Assembly: GCA_012845835.1 (NCBI GenBank)
Contig: JABAKD010000025.1
Span: forward strand, 31,626,314-31,690,313
Source of the DNA: Undaria pinnatifida
Lineage: Eukaryota > Sar > Phaeophyceae > Laminariales > Alariaceae
DNA length: 64,000 bases
Direction of reading: 5' to 3'
Shown here: positions 23,654 to 34,021 of the stretch, in pieces
Layout of the letters: every line of letters begins with the position of its first letter
Position numbering within the stretch: the first letter of the stretch is position 1
Made by a program: the position numbers and the translations under genes
Notes under the pieces: generated by a model
The model's database searches: none
The model's input: only the letters and a program-made list of their open reading frames with translations
What the model was told of the DNA's origin: nothing

Positions 23654-25488
23654 TATTCTAGATTTCGATCGATGTATCATACAACAACAAACTATGAAGA
23701 TTTAACACGTTATTTACTACACTTAAACACTGGGTTGCATGCTGCATCTAACATCAAACCTTCTAGAAAAGTAAACATTACAAGCCAGATGATATAAAGG
23801 GATGTCTTATTGCTTCAATCGTCAGGTTTGTCCCCTTTGAGAATTTATATTTTCCGCGCACATATTAAAATGTCCCGCCCCCCGCCCCCCCCCTCCCCTC
23901 CCCCTCCACTGACCTCTTTTTCATAACAAACCCCGACCCTTTTCACCCCCCCGCCCCTCCGTCTCCCGATCCCCCCCCCCTTCCGCCTAGTCTGTCCAAA
24001 CGTCCCACTCACAATCAAAATCGGCCTGAGTAATAAACACCTATACGCAGTTGATATCACGTCATTTATTTTTTTCTGACCATCCATGACGTAGTTTTCA
24101 ATTATTTTTCCCCCCAACCCCCCCCCCCCCCGCCCCCCCCTTTTAACGCCCCCTCTTTTCCGACCACCTACACGATCGCCTAGACCTAGCACCACGCGTA
24201 TAACAAGCTGCTACATATCATTGATCTCACAGCCGAAGTGTATTTAAATATTATTTGTGACCTAAACCTCCTAAAAATCCCCCCCCCCCCCCCCCCTCTT
24301 GCTCTCCCTTACTCAAACGCCCCACCAAATATCGAAATCCGCCACATTAATAAACACTTCACGCATAAGATATCACCTCATTATCTTTCGAGAGCCATCC
24401 ATGCCGCTGTGTTTCCCCTCCCCCCCCCCCCCTCCCCCCCCCCTCCCCCCCCGCCGCTCCAACGCCCCCTCTTTCCTGACCACCTGCACGATCGCCTAGA
24501 CCTAGCACCACGCGAATAACAAACTGCTACATACCATTGATCTCACAGCCGAAGTGTATTTGAATATTATTTGTAACCTACACCTCCTAAAAATTCCCCC
24601 CCCCCCCCTCCCCCTCTTGCTTTCCCTTACTCAAACGCCCCACCAAATATCGAAATCCGCCACATTAATAAACACTTCATGCACAGGATATCACCTCATT
24701 ATCTTTCGAGAGCCATCCATGCCGCTGTGTTCCCCCCCCCCCCGCCTCGATCGCCCCCTTCTTCCCCATCACCCGCACCTTCGCCTAGACCTAGCACCAC
24801 ACGTATAACAAACCCCTCACCTAAAGCCGTCCCCCCCCCCCCCCCCCCCCCCCCCCCGCCCCCACCCCCCACCCTCCCCCCCCCCAACCCATCCCAACCC
24901 CACCCCCTCGAACACTCCACCCTCTCTTTACTCACTGATTGTACGAATTACCCCAGGATATACATGATAAACTGATGTATAATTTCCAAAAATGCCACAT
25001 TTATCCCCTCAAAATAATGTATAGTTTCCAGGCACATATTGAGCTGCCCCCCCCCCCCCACCCCCCCCCCCACCCCCCCCGCCCCCAATAATATACTGGT
25101 GCCAAAACCGTCAGATTTATCCCCTCGAAAGGATTTATAGCTTACATGCACAAATTGGCCCTTTCCCCCCCCCCCCCCCCCCCCGCCCCCCTCCGAACCC
25201 GCTCGCTTTTGATCAAAACCAGGCCCCCCTTTCCCTTCACAGCTGTCAGATTTTGTCCCCCTCAAAAACGGGTTTTATAGTTTCCGCGCACAGACTGACT
25301 AAAATCATCCTCTTGACCCTGATAGCTACACTGTAGTTGTAAGGGGAGTCGCCGACCTATATCCTTAATGAGGACACACAACTCGTAATGCGCGCGATCG
25401 GAGTATCACACACAGCTCGCAAAGATGAGTTTCGACGAAATCTTCGATCTCACAGCTGGAGTGTATATTTATTTTTATAATATAACTG
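23654..25488 (-). repeat. 1.8-kb tandem duplication, unit 2 (contains R1, minus strand)
   Basis: Matches unit 1 from start to end, including the module starts at about 24245 and 24560. It differs mainly in the lengths of C-runs plus scattered substitutions, as expected for a fairly recent duplication followed by slippage at homopolymers. Confidence 0.9.
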
Positions 25489-25764
25489 CGTACGAGATAT
25501 TTGACACATACATATGAACTAGTGTGGAGAATCGCCCACGACATTACTTTAGTCGTTGGGATGGTTGACCCAGCGCATTCCAGTGCCGTTTCTCATGACA
25601 TTGGAGGATTTCTAAGACAATTGAAACTCATGGCAGCACTACTGAATGTCTTATATCCTGTCGAAGATCGACAACGTCCGCGCCTGGCTTAATGAGATTG
25701 GTATAACAGCTTCAGACAGTGCGGCAGACGGAAATATACGGTCGTATATATATATATATATATC
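25489..25764. other. unique spacer inside the inverted-repeat structure
   Basis: Not repeated elsewhere in the window. It holds a 63-codon plus frame (25501-25692) without a recognised motif and a short TA run at 25744-25763. No function can be assigned. Confidence 0.4.
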
Positions 25765-26475
25765 CCTAAATTTTCTTGCTCTTCCTCGCTTAAACGACCC
25801 ACCTAATATCGAAATCCGCCAGAATAATAAACACTTCACGCACTGGATATCACCTCAATATCTTTCTGGGGCCATCCATGCCGCTGTCCTTCCCCCCCCT
25901 CCCCTACCCCCCCACCTCCCTACCCCCTCTCCACCCCATGCCACCCCTACCCCCTCGAATACTCCGCCCTCTACTCATTGATTGTACGATATACAGGATA
26001 TACATGATAAACTGGTGCATTCTTTCCAAAACCATCATATTTATCCCCTTAAAAGAATGTATAGTGTTTCCACGCACAGATTGAGCTGCCCCCCCCCCCG
26101 CCCCAACCCCCCCCCCCCCCTGGATGATAGTTTCAACGCACAAATTGAGCTGCCCCACCCGCCCCCCCTCCCTCCCCCCGCCCACCCCCGCTCCCTTTTG
26201 ATCAAAACCAGGCCCCCACGTCCTTCAAAACTCCGCCCTCCCCTCACCGGTTATTCGACTTACATAATTCACTTGATAAACGGAAACGTTTCTTTCCACA
26301 ACTGCCGGATCTTGTCCCCCTCAGAAACGGGTTTTATAGTTTCCGCGCACGGACTGCCTAACATCACCGTGTTGACCCTGATAGCTACACCGTAGTTGCA
26401 AGGGGAGTCGCCGACCTATAGATGAGTTCCGGCAAAATGTTCGATCTCACAGCTGGAGTGTATTACAACTTTTAT
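25765..26475 (-). mobile_element. R1 repeat copy
   Basis: Minus-strand R1 modules: ATCGAAATCCGCCAGAATAA, CATGATAAACTGGTGCA and TCAGAAACGGGTTTTATAG. The copy ends with the R1 end TCACAGCTGGAGTGTATTAC at 26448-26467. C-runs here are shorter than in the tandem duplication. Confidence 0.75.
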
Positions 26476-26479
26476 AATA

Positions 26480-27630
26480 TGCTCTGCGATGCCACTATGT
26501 CCAATCACGATTTAGTCCATACCCGACATAACATATATCCTTTGCGTACACGCGTGGTGCTCGGTCTAGGCGATGGTGCGGGTTGTGGAGAAAGAGGGGG
26601 CGTTGGGGGCGGGGGGGGGGGGGGGGTGGTAATTGCAGCAGTGGCATGGATAGCTATAGAAAGTTAATGAGGTGATATCTAGTACGTGAATGTGTTCATT
26701 ACTCTGGAAGATCTCGATTTTAGATGGGGCGTTTGAACAAGAGGTAGTGGGGGGGGGGCAAGGAAAGGGCGGGGGCGGGGAAAGAGATTTCAAGAGGTTT
26801 AGGTCACATACGATATTAAAATATACTCCAGATGCTGTGAGATAAAAGATTTGGTCGAAACCCATTTTTGAATGTGTGTGATACTCCGATCGCGCGTATT
26901 AATCCTATATGTAAGGTCTTGCTATATGCGTGGTGCTAGGTCTAGGTGATGGTGCGGGTGGTGGGGAAGGAGGGGGCGTTGGAGGGGGGGGGGGGGTGAA
27001 TAAAATTTACGTCATGGATGGCTAGAAAGATGATGACGTGATATCAATTACGTAGAAGTGTTTATCACCCTGGCCGATTCCGATTGTAAGAGGGGCGTTT
27101 GAACAACGTTTTAAAGCTTCATAATTTGTTATTGTATATGGATCGAAAAAAAAAAAAATCCAAATGATAGGTACAATCAGGTAGTTCCCAATATTTTCTT
27201 ACATCGCTAATTATTAATTATGAGAACGAGATAGATATCGCCAAATACAACAGACGAGGTGATGTGGTCATGCAATGTCACCGCCATTGAGCACGGGAGG
27301 GAGAAATGCGAACCGTCATTGTTTCGAAAGGAACGCTTGGCGTACACGCGCTCAATCACGTTACTTCGTTAGTCATACTTCGATTGGCATTGGTTGAGAG
27401 GCGATCGTGCAGACGGTGTGAGTACGAACTACCCTACGTAATAGGTTGGTAGTGTGGTTCACCGCAATTTTACTTATGTGCCTGTACTTCTTTTTCACAT
27501 TATTGTTTGAAATTTACGATGTCACGCCCATGATTTTTACCGTGCGCCGATGTGGGGGTCTGAAGTCGCCAATTCTAAGACAGAGGTACATCTTACAAAT
27601 ACAGCAAGCGAGGTGTTGTTGCTTCCTCCT
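26480..27630 (+). repeat. right arm of a large inverted repeat
   Basis: Carries R1 modules in plus orientation (TAGGTCTAGGTGATGGTGC, GATGGCTAGAAAGATGATGA). It then carries the reverse complement of the outer left-arm sequence: ACATCGCTAATTATTAATTA, CGAGGTGATGTGGTCATGC, AAGGAACGCTTGG and TCTAAGACAGAGGTACATC. Homology with the left arm fades near 27630. Confidence 0.75.
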
Positions 27631-28321
27631 GTTGGGCGTTGATATCCAGCACGGATCGTCGTACCTCAGTACAAGGTATATTACCAACACAGCAACAGCG
27701 GCAAAGCCCCCAGAAACCCATATAATAACATCGATTACATGAGGTGGCCCCGACTAAACGATGGTATTATCGCTCCCTTACACCGGCAAGCGGTTGAAAC
27801 GCAGTAATATTTCGTTGGTCCGCGCACACCACGCGAATGGCGACTTTTTCGGCTGTTTATACGTTAACCGTAGCATTGCTTCGGTTGGAACAAATACAAT
27901 AGTTTATCCACTCGTGATTGTGCACTCATTCAGTGATCGTTCAAAAGATTCCGTCATCTTTCACAAGTAAATGTTCCACACACACAATAATTTCACCCCC
28001 ATTAACGCAACTGTTACACCAGTAGTAGTAATAGTTGTGCGAAGAGAATACGAGGAAGTTATGAATACCGAAAACAATTAACAGCACAAGATCCGTTTAT
28101 TGCAAAAATAATCCGATGTGGCCTGGGATCAAAGATCGACTTTGGCCGTTCGTTGTCGATTTTCATTGTAGACATTTTCGACTCTTCTCAGTTTTATTTC
28201 AGTCAGACGAGCCCATACTAGAGAACGCCAACGACAACAACACCCATATCTGCCCGTCGTGAAACACGTAATAGAAACCGGCGCAGAATACAGTACAAGA
28301 ATGACGCATGGTAGTAGTAGT
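27631..28321. other. stretch without a recognisable gene
   Basis: Frames of 70 codons or fewer without motifs. Nothing else is seen. Confidence 0.45.
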
Positions 28322-29390
28322 AAAAAATAAAATATAAGCACGCTCTAGCTGTGAGATCGAAGATTTCGTCGAAACTCATACCTGGTACATATATAAGATG
28401 AGTTTCGACGAAATCTTCGATCTCACAGCTGGAGTGTATTTTCATTTTTCATAATATATATGCAACCAGGTGTGTGTGATACGTCGAACGCGCGTATTTT
28501 ACAGCTGGTATTTTACTAGGTGTGTCTTCATTATTAAGCATATACTGGAGTATATACTTAATGAGGACACACAACTCGTATTGCGCGCGATCGGAGTATC
28601 ACATACAGCTTGCAAAGATGAGTTTCGACGAAATCTTCGATCTCACAGCTGGAGTGTATTTTAACTTTTATAATATAGGTCGGCGACAGGTCGCCACCTG
28701 GAACTACGGTGTATCCCGTACCAGGGTAAACAGGGTGATGTTAACCAATGTGTGCGCGGAAACCATAAACCCCGTTTTTGAGGCGTACAAAATCTGACGT
28801 TGGTGGAAGGCAATACATCGGTTTATCAAGCATATACCCCCCCCCCCCCCCCCCCCCTCCCTCCCCCCCTCCCCTCCACCCCACTCCCTTTTGATCAAAA
28901 CCAGGCCCCCACGGCCTTTAAACCTCCGCCCTTCCCTCACCGGTTATTCGACTAACAGGATTCACTTGATAAACAGGGGCATTTCCTTCCACAGCCGTCA
29001 GCTTTTGTCCCTCAGACACGGGTTTATAGTTTCCGCGCACAGACTGACAAACATCACCTTGTGGACCCTGATAGCTACACCGTATTTGCATGGGGAGTGG
29101 CCGACCTATATCCTTAATGAGGAGACTCAACCTGAAATACGCGCGATCGAAGTATTACACACAGATTGCAAAGATGAGTTTGGACAAAATCTTCGATCTC
29201 ACAGCTGGAGTGTATTTTCAGTTTTTTCAATGTATCCTGTCAGTCGTACAACCGGTGAGGGGAAAGCGGAGTTTTAAAGCGCGTGGAAGCCGGGGGTCGG
29301 GGGCTTTGAAGAACTCAATATGTGCGCGGCAACCACAAACACCTTAAGGGCACAATTCTGACGGTTGTGGAAAGAGCGCATCAGTTTATC
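28322..29390. mobile_element. cluster of R1 fragments in both orientations
   Basis: It opens with a head-to-head pair of R1 ends (perfect hairpin 28347-28430). A minus R1 end follows (28561-28678), then a plus core (28680-28830), a C-run and a minus copy (28860-29225), and then plus-oriented sequence ending in TTTATCATGTATATCC. This looks like repeated insertion or rearrangement within the same family. Confidence 0.65.
28347..28430. repeat. perfect 33-bp inverted repeat made of two R1 ends
   Basis: The arms 28347-28379 and 28398-28430 are exact reverse complements, starting AGCTGTGAGATCGAAG, around an 18-base spacer. Confidence 0.98.
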
Positions 29391-30821
29391 ATGTATATCC
29401 ATTGGTGCTATAATTATAGCTTTGCATCTACGACGCCGGTGGAGTAGTGCTCATCGCCTTACAAAGCGCCTGTATGTGTAGTAGGTTGACCATCTGGGAA
29501 ACAGCAGTACCTGGTAATCACAGTGCACGAAATTGTAGTGCTACCGTGTTTGCCGTTGTAAGTCCGGCAATTTGGCCTAGGCTTCTGCCTACGTAGACAC
29601 TGTAGCTTCGAGGCTAGCTTTATTAATTCTTAACTTTGTGTTTGTGCCAATTGCATGGTAAAGCGTCTTTGTAATCGCTTGGCCAGCAGGGAAACAACAA
29701 CAACAACAACAGTACCCACCTGGTAACTACAGCACACGACATGGTGTTCTACTGTAATTGCCGTTGTATGCCGGCATTTTACCTGGGCTTCTCAAGTCCG
29801 CATTCGTTTTAGCTTTAAATCCAATTTTCTTTAACCTAGTTTCTATGGGGGCCGGCCGATACTGCAGGTCAGACGGACAATACGTTAACATTGAAACACG
29901 GGTAAGATCACGACCAAAAAACAAATTCGCTTTGACCGACCCTTCCATTGTCCGATGGTCTCGAGACCACATCAAATTTGCGTTGCGCCACAACTCAGAA
30001 CGCTTCCACTCTTTATTGTTTTATCTCGCTTGCCTGCTCTGTTGCTACATTACACGTGTCTCTCCATCTTTATGAATTTGTCGCATAAACGGTACAGCCG
30101 TAGACAGGCTCTGAGCCCGTTGTTCTGTAGCAGCCAGGGACGGTGACTCCGTGTGTTTGTGCGTGGGCTTCTGTATATATATATGGGAGTCGAAAGGGAG
30201 TTGTCACAATATAGTCCCCGCCACATGATTAAAAAAAAATAAATGCTTTATTATTTTTTAGCTCAAGGTTCGCACCCACGAAATCAAAACCCAATGACGC
30301 TACCGTGCAGCAGCAGCGGTAAGACGACAGCTGTGCTTATGGCTCTTGCCTTTGGGTCTGCAGTCACGGTTTATGTGCGTGGTTGGTGCACATCAGGAGG
30401 TAGACCCATCAAACGTTTTAGTCCAATGCATCAACCAGTCAGACATCATTCTTCGGATTGAATATCAGGTACACCGTTACAGCAGGAGCAAAAGCAGCAG
30501 CTAGTATCGCACCAGGTGCGTAGTACGTACCATTAGAACTTTTTTGTTTACCATTTTGGACCTACGACGTCCCCGGAATATCAAGTCATCTGCCTCCGGA
30601 AGAGGGATTTTGATATTACCTATTTTTCTTCGAGCTATCCATCACATGCGATAACCCCAAAATCAATTGTAATCTTGTCTTTACGTTCGTATTCACTTTC
30701 TGCCCGCCCCCTCCTTCCCCGTCAACCGCGGGCAACATGTCTAGACCTATACAGTAAGCTCGTAGGTTTGGGTCGCAAAAATGATAGGACCTGCATATTT
30801 GTGCGACCTAGACGTGTTGGA
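29391..30821. other. stretch without a recognisable gene; a diverged duplication
   Basis: Segments 29498-29588 and 29690-29797 are diverged copies: both run AACAGCAGTACC / CAACAGTACCCACC, CTGGTAA, TGCCGTTGTA and GGGCTTCT-like blocks. The second copy has a CAA expansion. A 105-codon frame across 29758-30075 has no motif. About 110 bp near 30300-30410 resembles a segment near 35420-35530. Confidence 0.45.
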
Positions 30822-31338
30822 AATACCCCCCCCTTTCTTTTCAACCGCCCCCTCACTGGCTGTACGATATACAGGATGTACATGATAAACTTATGCACTT
30901 CTTCCGCAGCCGTCAGAGTTTGTTCCCCACGAATGGATGTTGTCATTTCCGTGCACAGAATGCCCCCCACCCACCCTTCCTCCTTTTCAATTCCCCCCCC
31001 ACTCTCCCTCCTTAAAAACTCGGCCCTCCCTACGCCGGTTCTACGACATGCAGGATATACATCATAAACTGATGAATTCGCTCCACAGCAGTCAGATGTT
31101 TTTTCCCCTCTGAAACGGGTCTTACAGTGTCCGCGCGCACAGATTGATCAACGTCGCCCTGTTGACTCTAGAACAAGCTACACTTTAGTTCTAATGGGCG
31201 TCACCGACCTACTATATCTTTAATGGGGACAAATACCCAGTAACACGCGCGATCGGAGTATCACGCACAGCTTGCAGCGGAGAGTTTGGACGAAATCTTC
31301 GATCTCACAGCTGGAGTGTATATTTTATTTTATAATGA
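30822..31338 (-). mobile_element. R1 repeat copy
   Basis: Two minus-oriented modules (TACATGATAAACTTATGCAC and TACATCATAAACTGATGAA), each preceded by a C-run, then GATCGGAGTATCACGCACAG and the R1 end TCACAGCTGGAGTGTATATT. This copy is more diverged than those at 22-26 kb. Confidence 0.75.
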
Positions 31339-33006
31339 TCACACCTTGGCCGATTGTATTGAGAATGTAGCCCGGCCCTACCCTACACCTGATAGAAATC
31401 AAATGTACACTGTATTTTCACCCGTCAAGGGAGTTACTGCTCGGCAAGTTGGCGCTGTCTGAGGACGTGCTCCGTCCCTTCCTCTGAGCTGTTGACTTCT
31501 TGAAGTTCTTAGAGGTTTGGTCCGTTGGAGTCCAGCCTCGTTCACACTGCTTGGGTGGTCCATCGTCGTGCAGTAGTGCTTGACGTCCAATATTTTCTAC
31601 TGATGAAACTCGCCACACTATTACCAATACTACTGCTCTCTACTTTCTGCGATTTCTAATGTCTTTCTGGGATGGTCACATAAATGTTTCTGATTCCATT
31701 CTCCACTGACGTACAGTTGCGTTTATGTGCCGAGGCCTTATCATGTGGGCTCGAGGCATGTTCCAACCATAACACCTAACCTGAGTCAATGTCGTCGTCA
31801 AACGTGTTAACCGTGGAAGTCCATACGAAAAATTTGTGTATTTCCACTTCGTTAGTGAACGATTCCCGACCAGTCACGCCTCCGAAGACAAATCGAAATT
31901 ATTACAAGGATTGCGTCTCATCTGCCATGTATAGCAATGCAGGTTCCGTTCTCATATATGTATGTAAGTGCGTTGACATACGATAGACCAATGTTTTTGG
32001 TCTCGATGGTGCAAGCCACGCCCATATACATAGATGTAGCCATGAAATACCCAGCACAACAACGAGATTGTGACGGGTTTCTGTCCGACATTTTGCCTAT
32101 AATATCTGGTGTTGGTGCCTGTTCTATTCCTGATCGTACTGGAGTTGTCTCATCGTGGATCCTAGACAGTCTATGAACTCCTCTTGGTCGAAGAGTACTG
32201 TTGTTGCGATCGCTTGAATTTGAGTGTATGTGTTGTGCGTGTTTCGACGCCGGTCACAAAAAAGATTCACATGGGGGGGTGTTTCGACGCCGGTCACAGA
32301 AAACGTCCAAACTATTGTTGGCCAGCGTGGAAGCACCCACAAAAACTATACACAAAATCTAGCACGAGCGCAACAACAAGACCCCTTGACCAAGAAGAGT
32401 CTTTAAAACGTCTCCTACTGCAGGGTTCAAGAAAATATTGCTGGAGTTGGTAGCTGTACGTTAAAGCAGGTGGAGCGCGTCATTTGCGCGACCGGGATGG
32501 CAATGCATATTAGGGCCGATACTATTATGCGAAGCGGCCAACGTATTCCACGAGTCGACGATCGGGTGTAGCCTACCATGTAAAAGCGGTAAGAAATACT
32601 GCATTATCAATCGGAAACATATTTTCTACCCACTCGTGTCTGATGCTTGATGATCCGGACATAAGGCCAGGTTCTTTCCAGTAAGGGTCAACTTCATGCA
32701 TTAGCCGTTATGTAGCTGCTGCGGTAATACCAGTACTAACCTCCGTTAACAATACGTTCGCCAAAACACCACGTAAACAAATCTCATCCCTTCGTATTGG
32801 GCCAGTTTTGGGGCCCTAGGACATGACAATATGTTGTCTTCAGGAGGGTATTGGCCGTGAAAAGAAATACGTACTGTACAATTTGCAGCTAATAGAGTTT
32901 TCGCCCATGTGCGATTAGAGTTCTATGTTAGAACCTTATGGAATGGCGGCAACCACTTTTATCCTGAACCGTACCACTATGGTCTACAGATATACGCTTT
33001 TCAATG
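31339..33006. other. stretch without a recognisable gene
   Basis: A 40-bp direct repeat (GTTTCGACGCCGGTCACA at 32241 and 32281) is the only structure seen. Frames are under 90 codons without motifs. Confidence 0.45.
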
Positions 33007-33011
33007 GTGCT

Positions 33012-33185
33012 GATACCGCATTACCTTGCTAGCAGGAACCACCAAGGTGTCAAGTGTGCTGCAGATAACGGTCTGGTTGGTATTGATGAAATGCTATTGA
33101 TACCGCATTCCCTTGCCAGCAGGAACCATGAACGTGTCAAGTGTGCTGCAGATAGCGGTCTTGCTGGCAATGATTTCCGCGTACT
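33012..33185 (+). repeat. 87-bp tandem duplication across the start of the secreted-protein gene
   Basis: GATACCGCATT starts at 33012 and again at 33099. The following 75 bp match with few differences (CAAGTGTGCTGCAGATA in both). The period of 87 is a multiple of three. The second copy contains the ATG at 33128. In the first copy the same place reads ACC, so the upstream copy cannot start translation there. Confidence 0.93.
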
Positions 33186-34021
33186 TGGCTACGGACGCTT
33201 CCTTTGGGCTTGCTGCATCGAGGAGGAGGATATCTATTAGAAAGTACAGGACGAATTACAGGATCGACTCGTGGGACGACGGTCGCGATGCCCCCTACCG
33301 AGTTACATTCTGGAAATTCGGCCTTAAGTCGGTTTACACCTTCGACGTCGCGGGAAATATCAAGACCCTTACGGCCCGTAACACTTTGTACACGTTTGAC
33401 ACGGACATCGGAGCGATGCTGCTACTCGCATCAAACGATGATGTGGACGATGATGCCATAGTAGACGTGGACGTCGATTCAAGCAGTGCCATTGACTGCA
33501 GCGTCTGTCATGTCACGTGGGACACACTGTGTGACAAGGGCATCACGGATGTGTGCTACTTGCATGAAAATCCGCTTGATGATTTCGATGAGGATGCGAT
33601 AGATTCCGTGCGGAGATTCTGTTCTGCCTTTGGAGCAGCATGCGAGATGTCTGCGGCAGACGCTTGCGACGGGCAGTGCACTGTTGGTGAGTTTTACCAC
33701 TGGTTTAATCACGTCAATACCTATCATTAGTGTACGAGTTGTTCCCCTAAAAGAGAAAAAAATGTATACCTCCCTCGCCTTCGTTCTATACCAAACTATG
33801 CTCTGTCGTTGAACGTCGACCTGAAACGCCTATTCACAGACACTACCTCTGCCCCAACTTCAGCCCCGACTGCCGAAGATATTGAGACTATGACCGTCGA
33901 GCCGACTGAAGCTCCGACGACACGTCTTGTTGAAGCTACCGACTACACTGCGGCTCCCACACCTGATCTTGTTGGAGGTTCAACTCCCATACCTGTTGAA
34001 GCTTCGGCAACCGGGCTCTGA
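33128..34021 (+). CDS. secreted eight-cysteine protein with Thr/Pro-rich tail (two exons)
   Basis: Function unknown; no family was recognised. Exon 1 is 33128-33686 and exon 2 is 33840-34021, with intron 33687-33839 (153 bp, GTGAGT donor, TTCACAG acceptor). The splice keeps frame, forming an Asp codon across the junction, and yields 246 residues. Residues 1-27 are a signal peptide (MNVSSVLQIAVLLAMISAYL, then a small-residue stretch). Residues about 40-100 look like a small beta-rich domain (WDDGRDAPYRVTFWKFGLKS). Residues 104-117 are acidic. Cysteines 124, 127, 135, 143, 165, 172, 180 and 184 form a CxxC-led module. After the intron the tail reads TTSAPTSAPTAE and similar, resembling O-glycosylated linkers of stramenopile extracellular proteins. 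ATG 33128 has the context AACCATGA. The stop at 34019 may not be the true end: a GTAAGT at 34041 and a CCACAG at 34098 suggest another intron, but joining them needs a one-base shift. Confidence 0.6.

Noticed and set aside
22000-25300. Many proline- or glycine-rich frames
   Set aside because: They are translations of C-runs or G-runs within R1 and vary with homopolymer length between the duplicated units.
33004-33240. 78-codon plus frame containing two copies of a 29-residue repeat
   Set aside because: It is an out-of-frame shadow of the 87-bp DNA duplication. The frame with signal peptide and intron is better supported.
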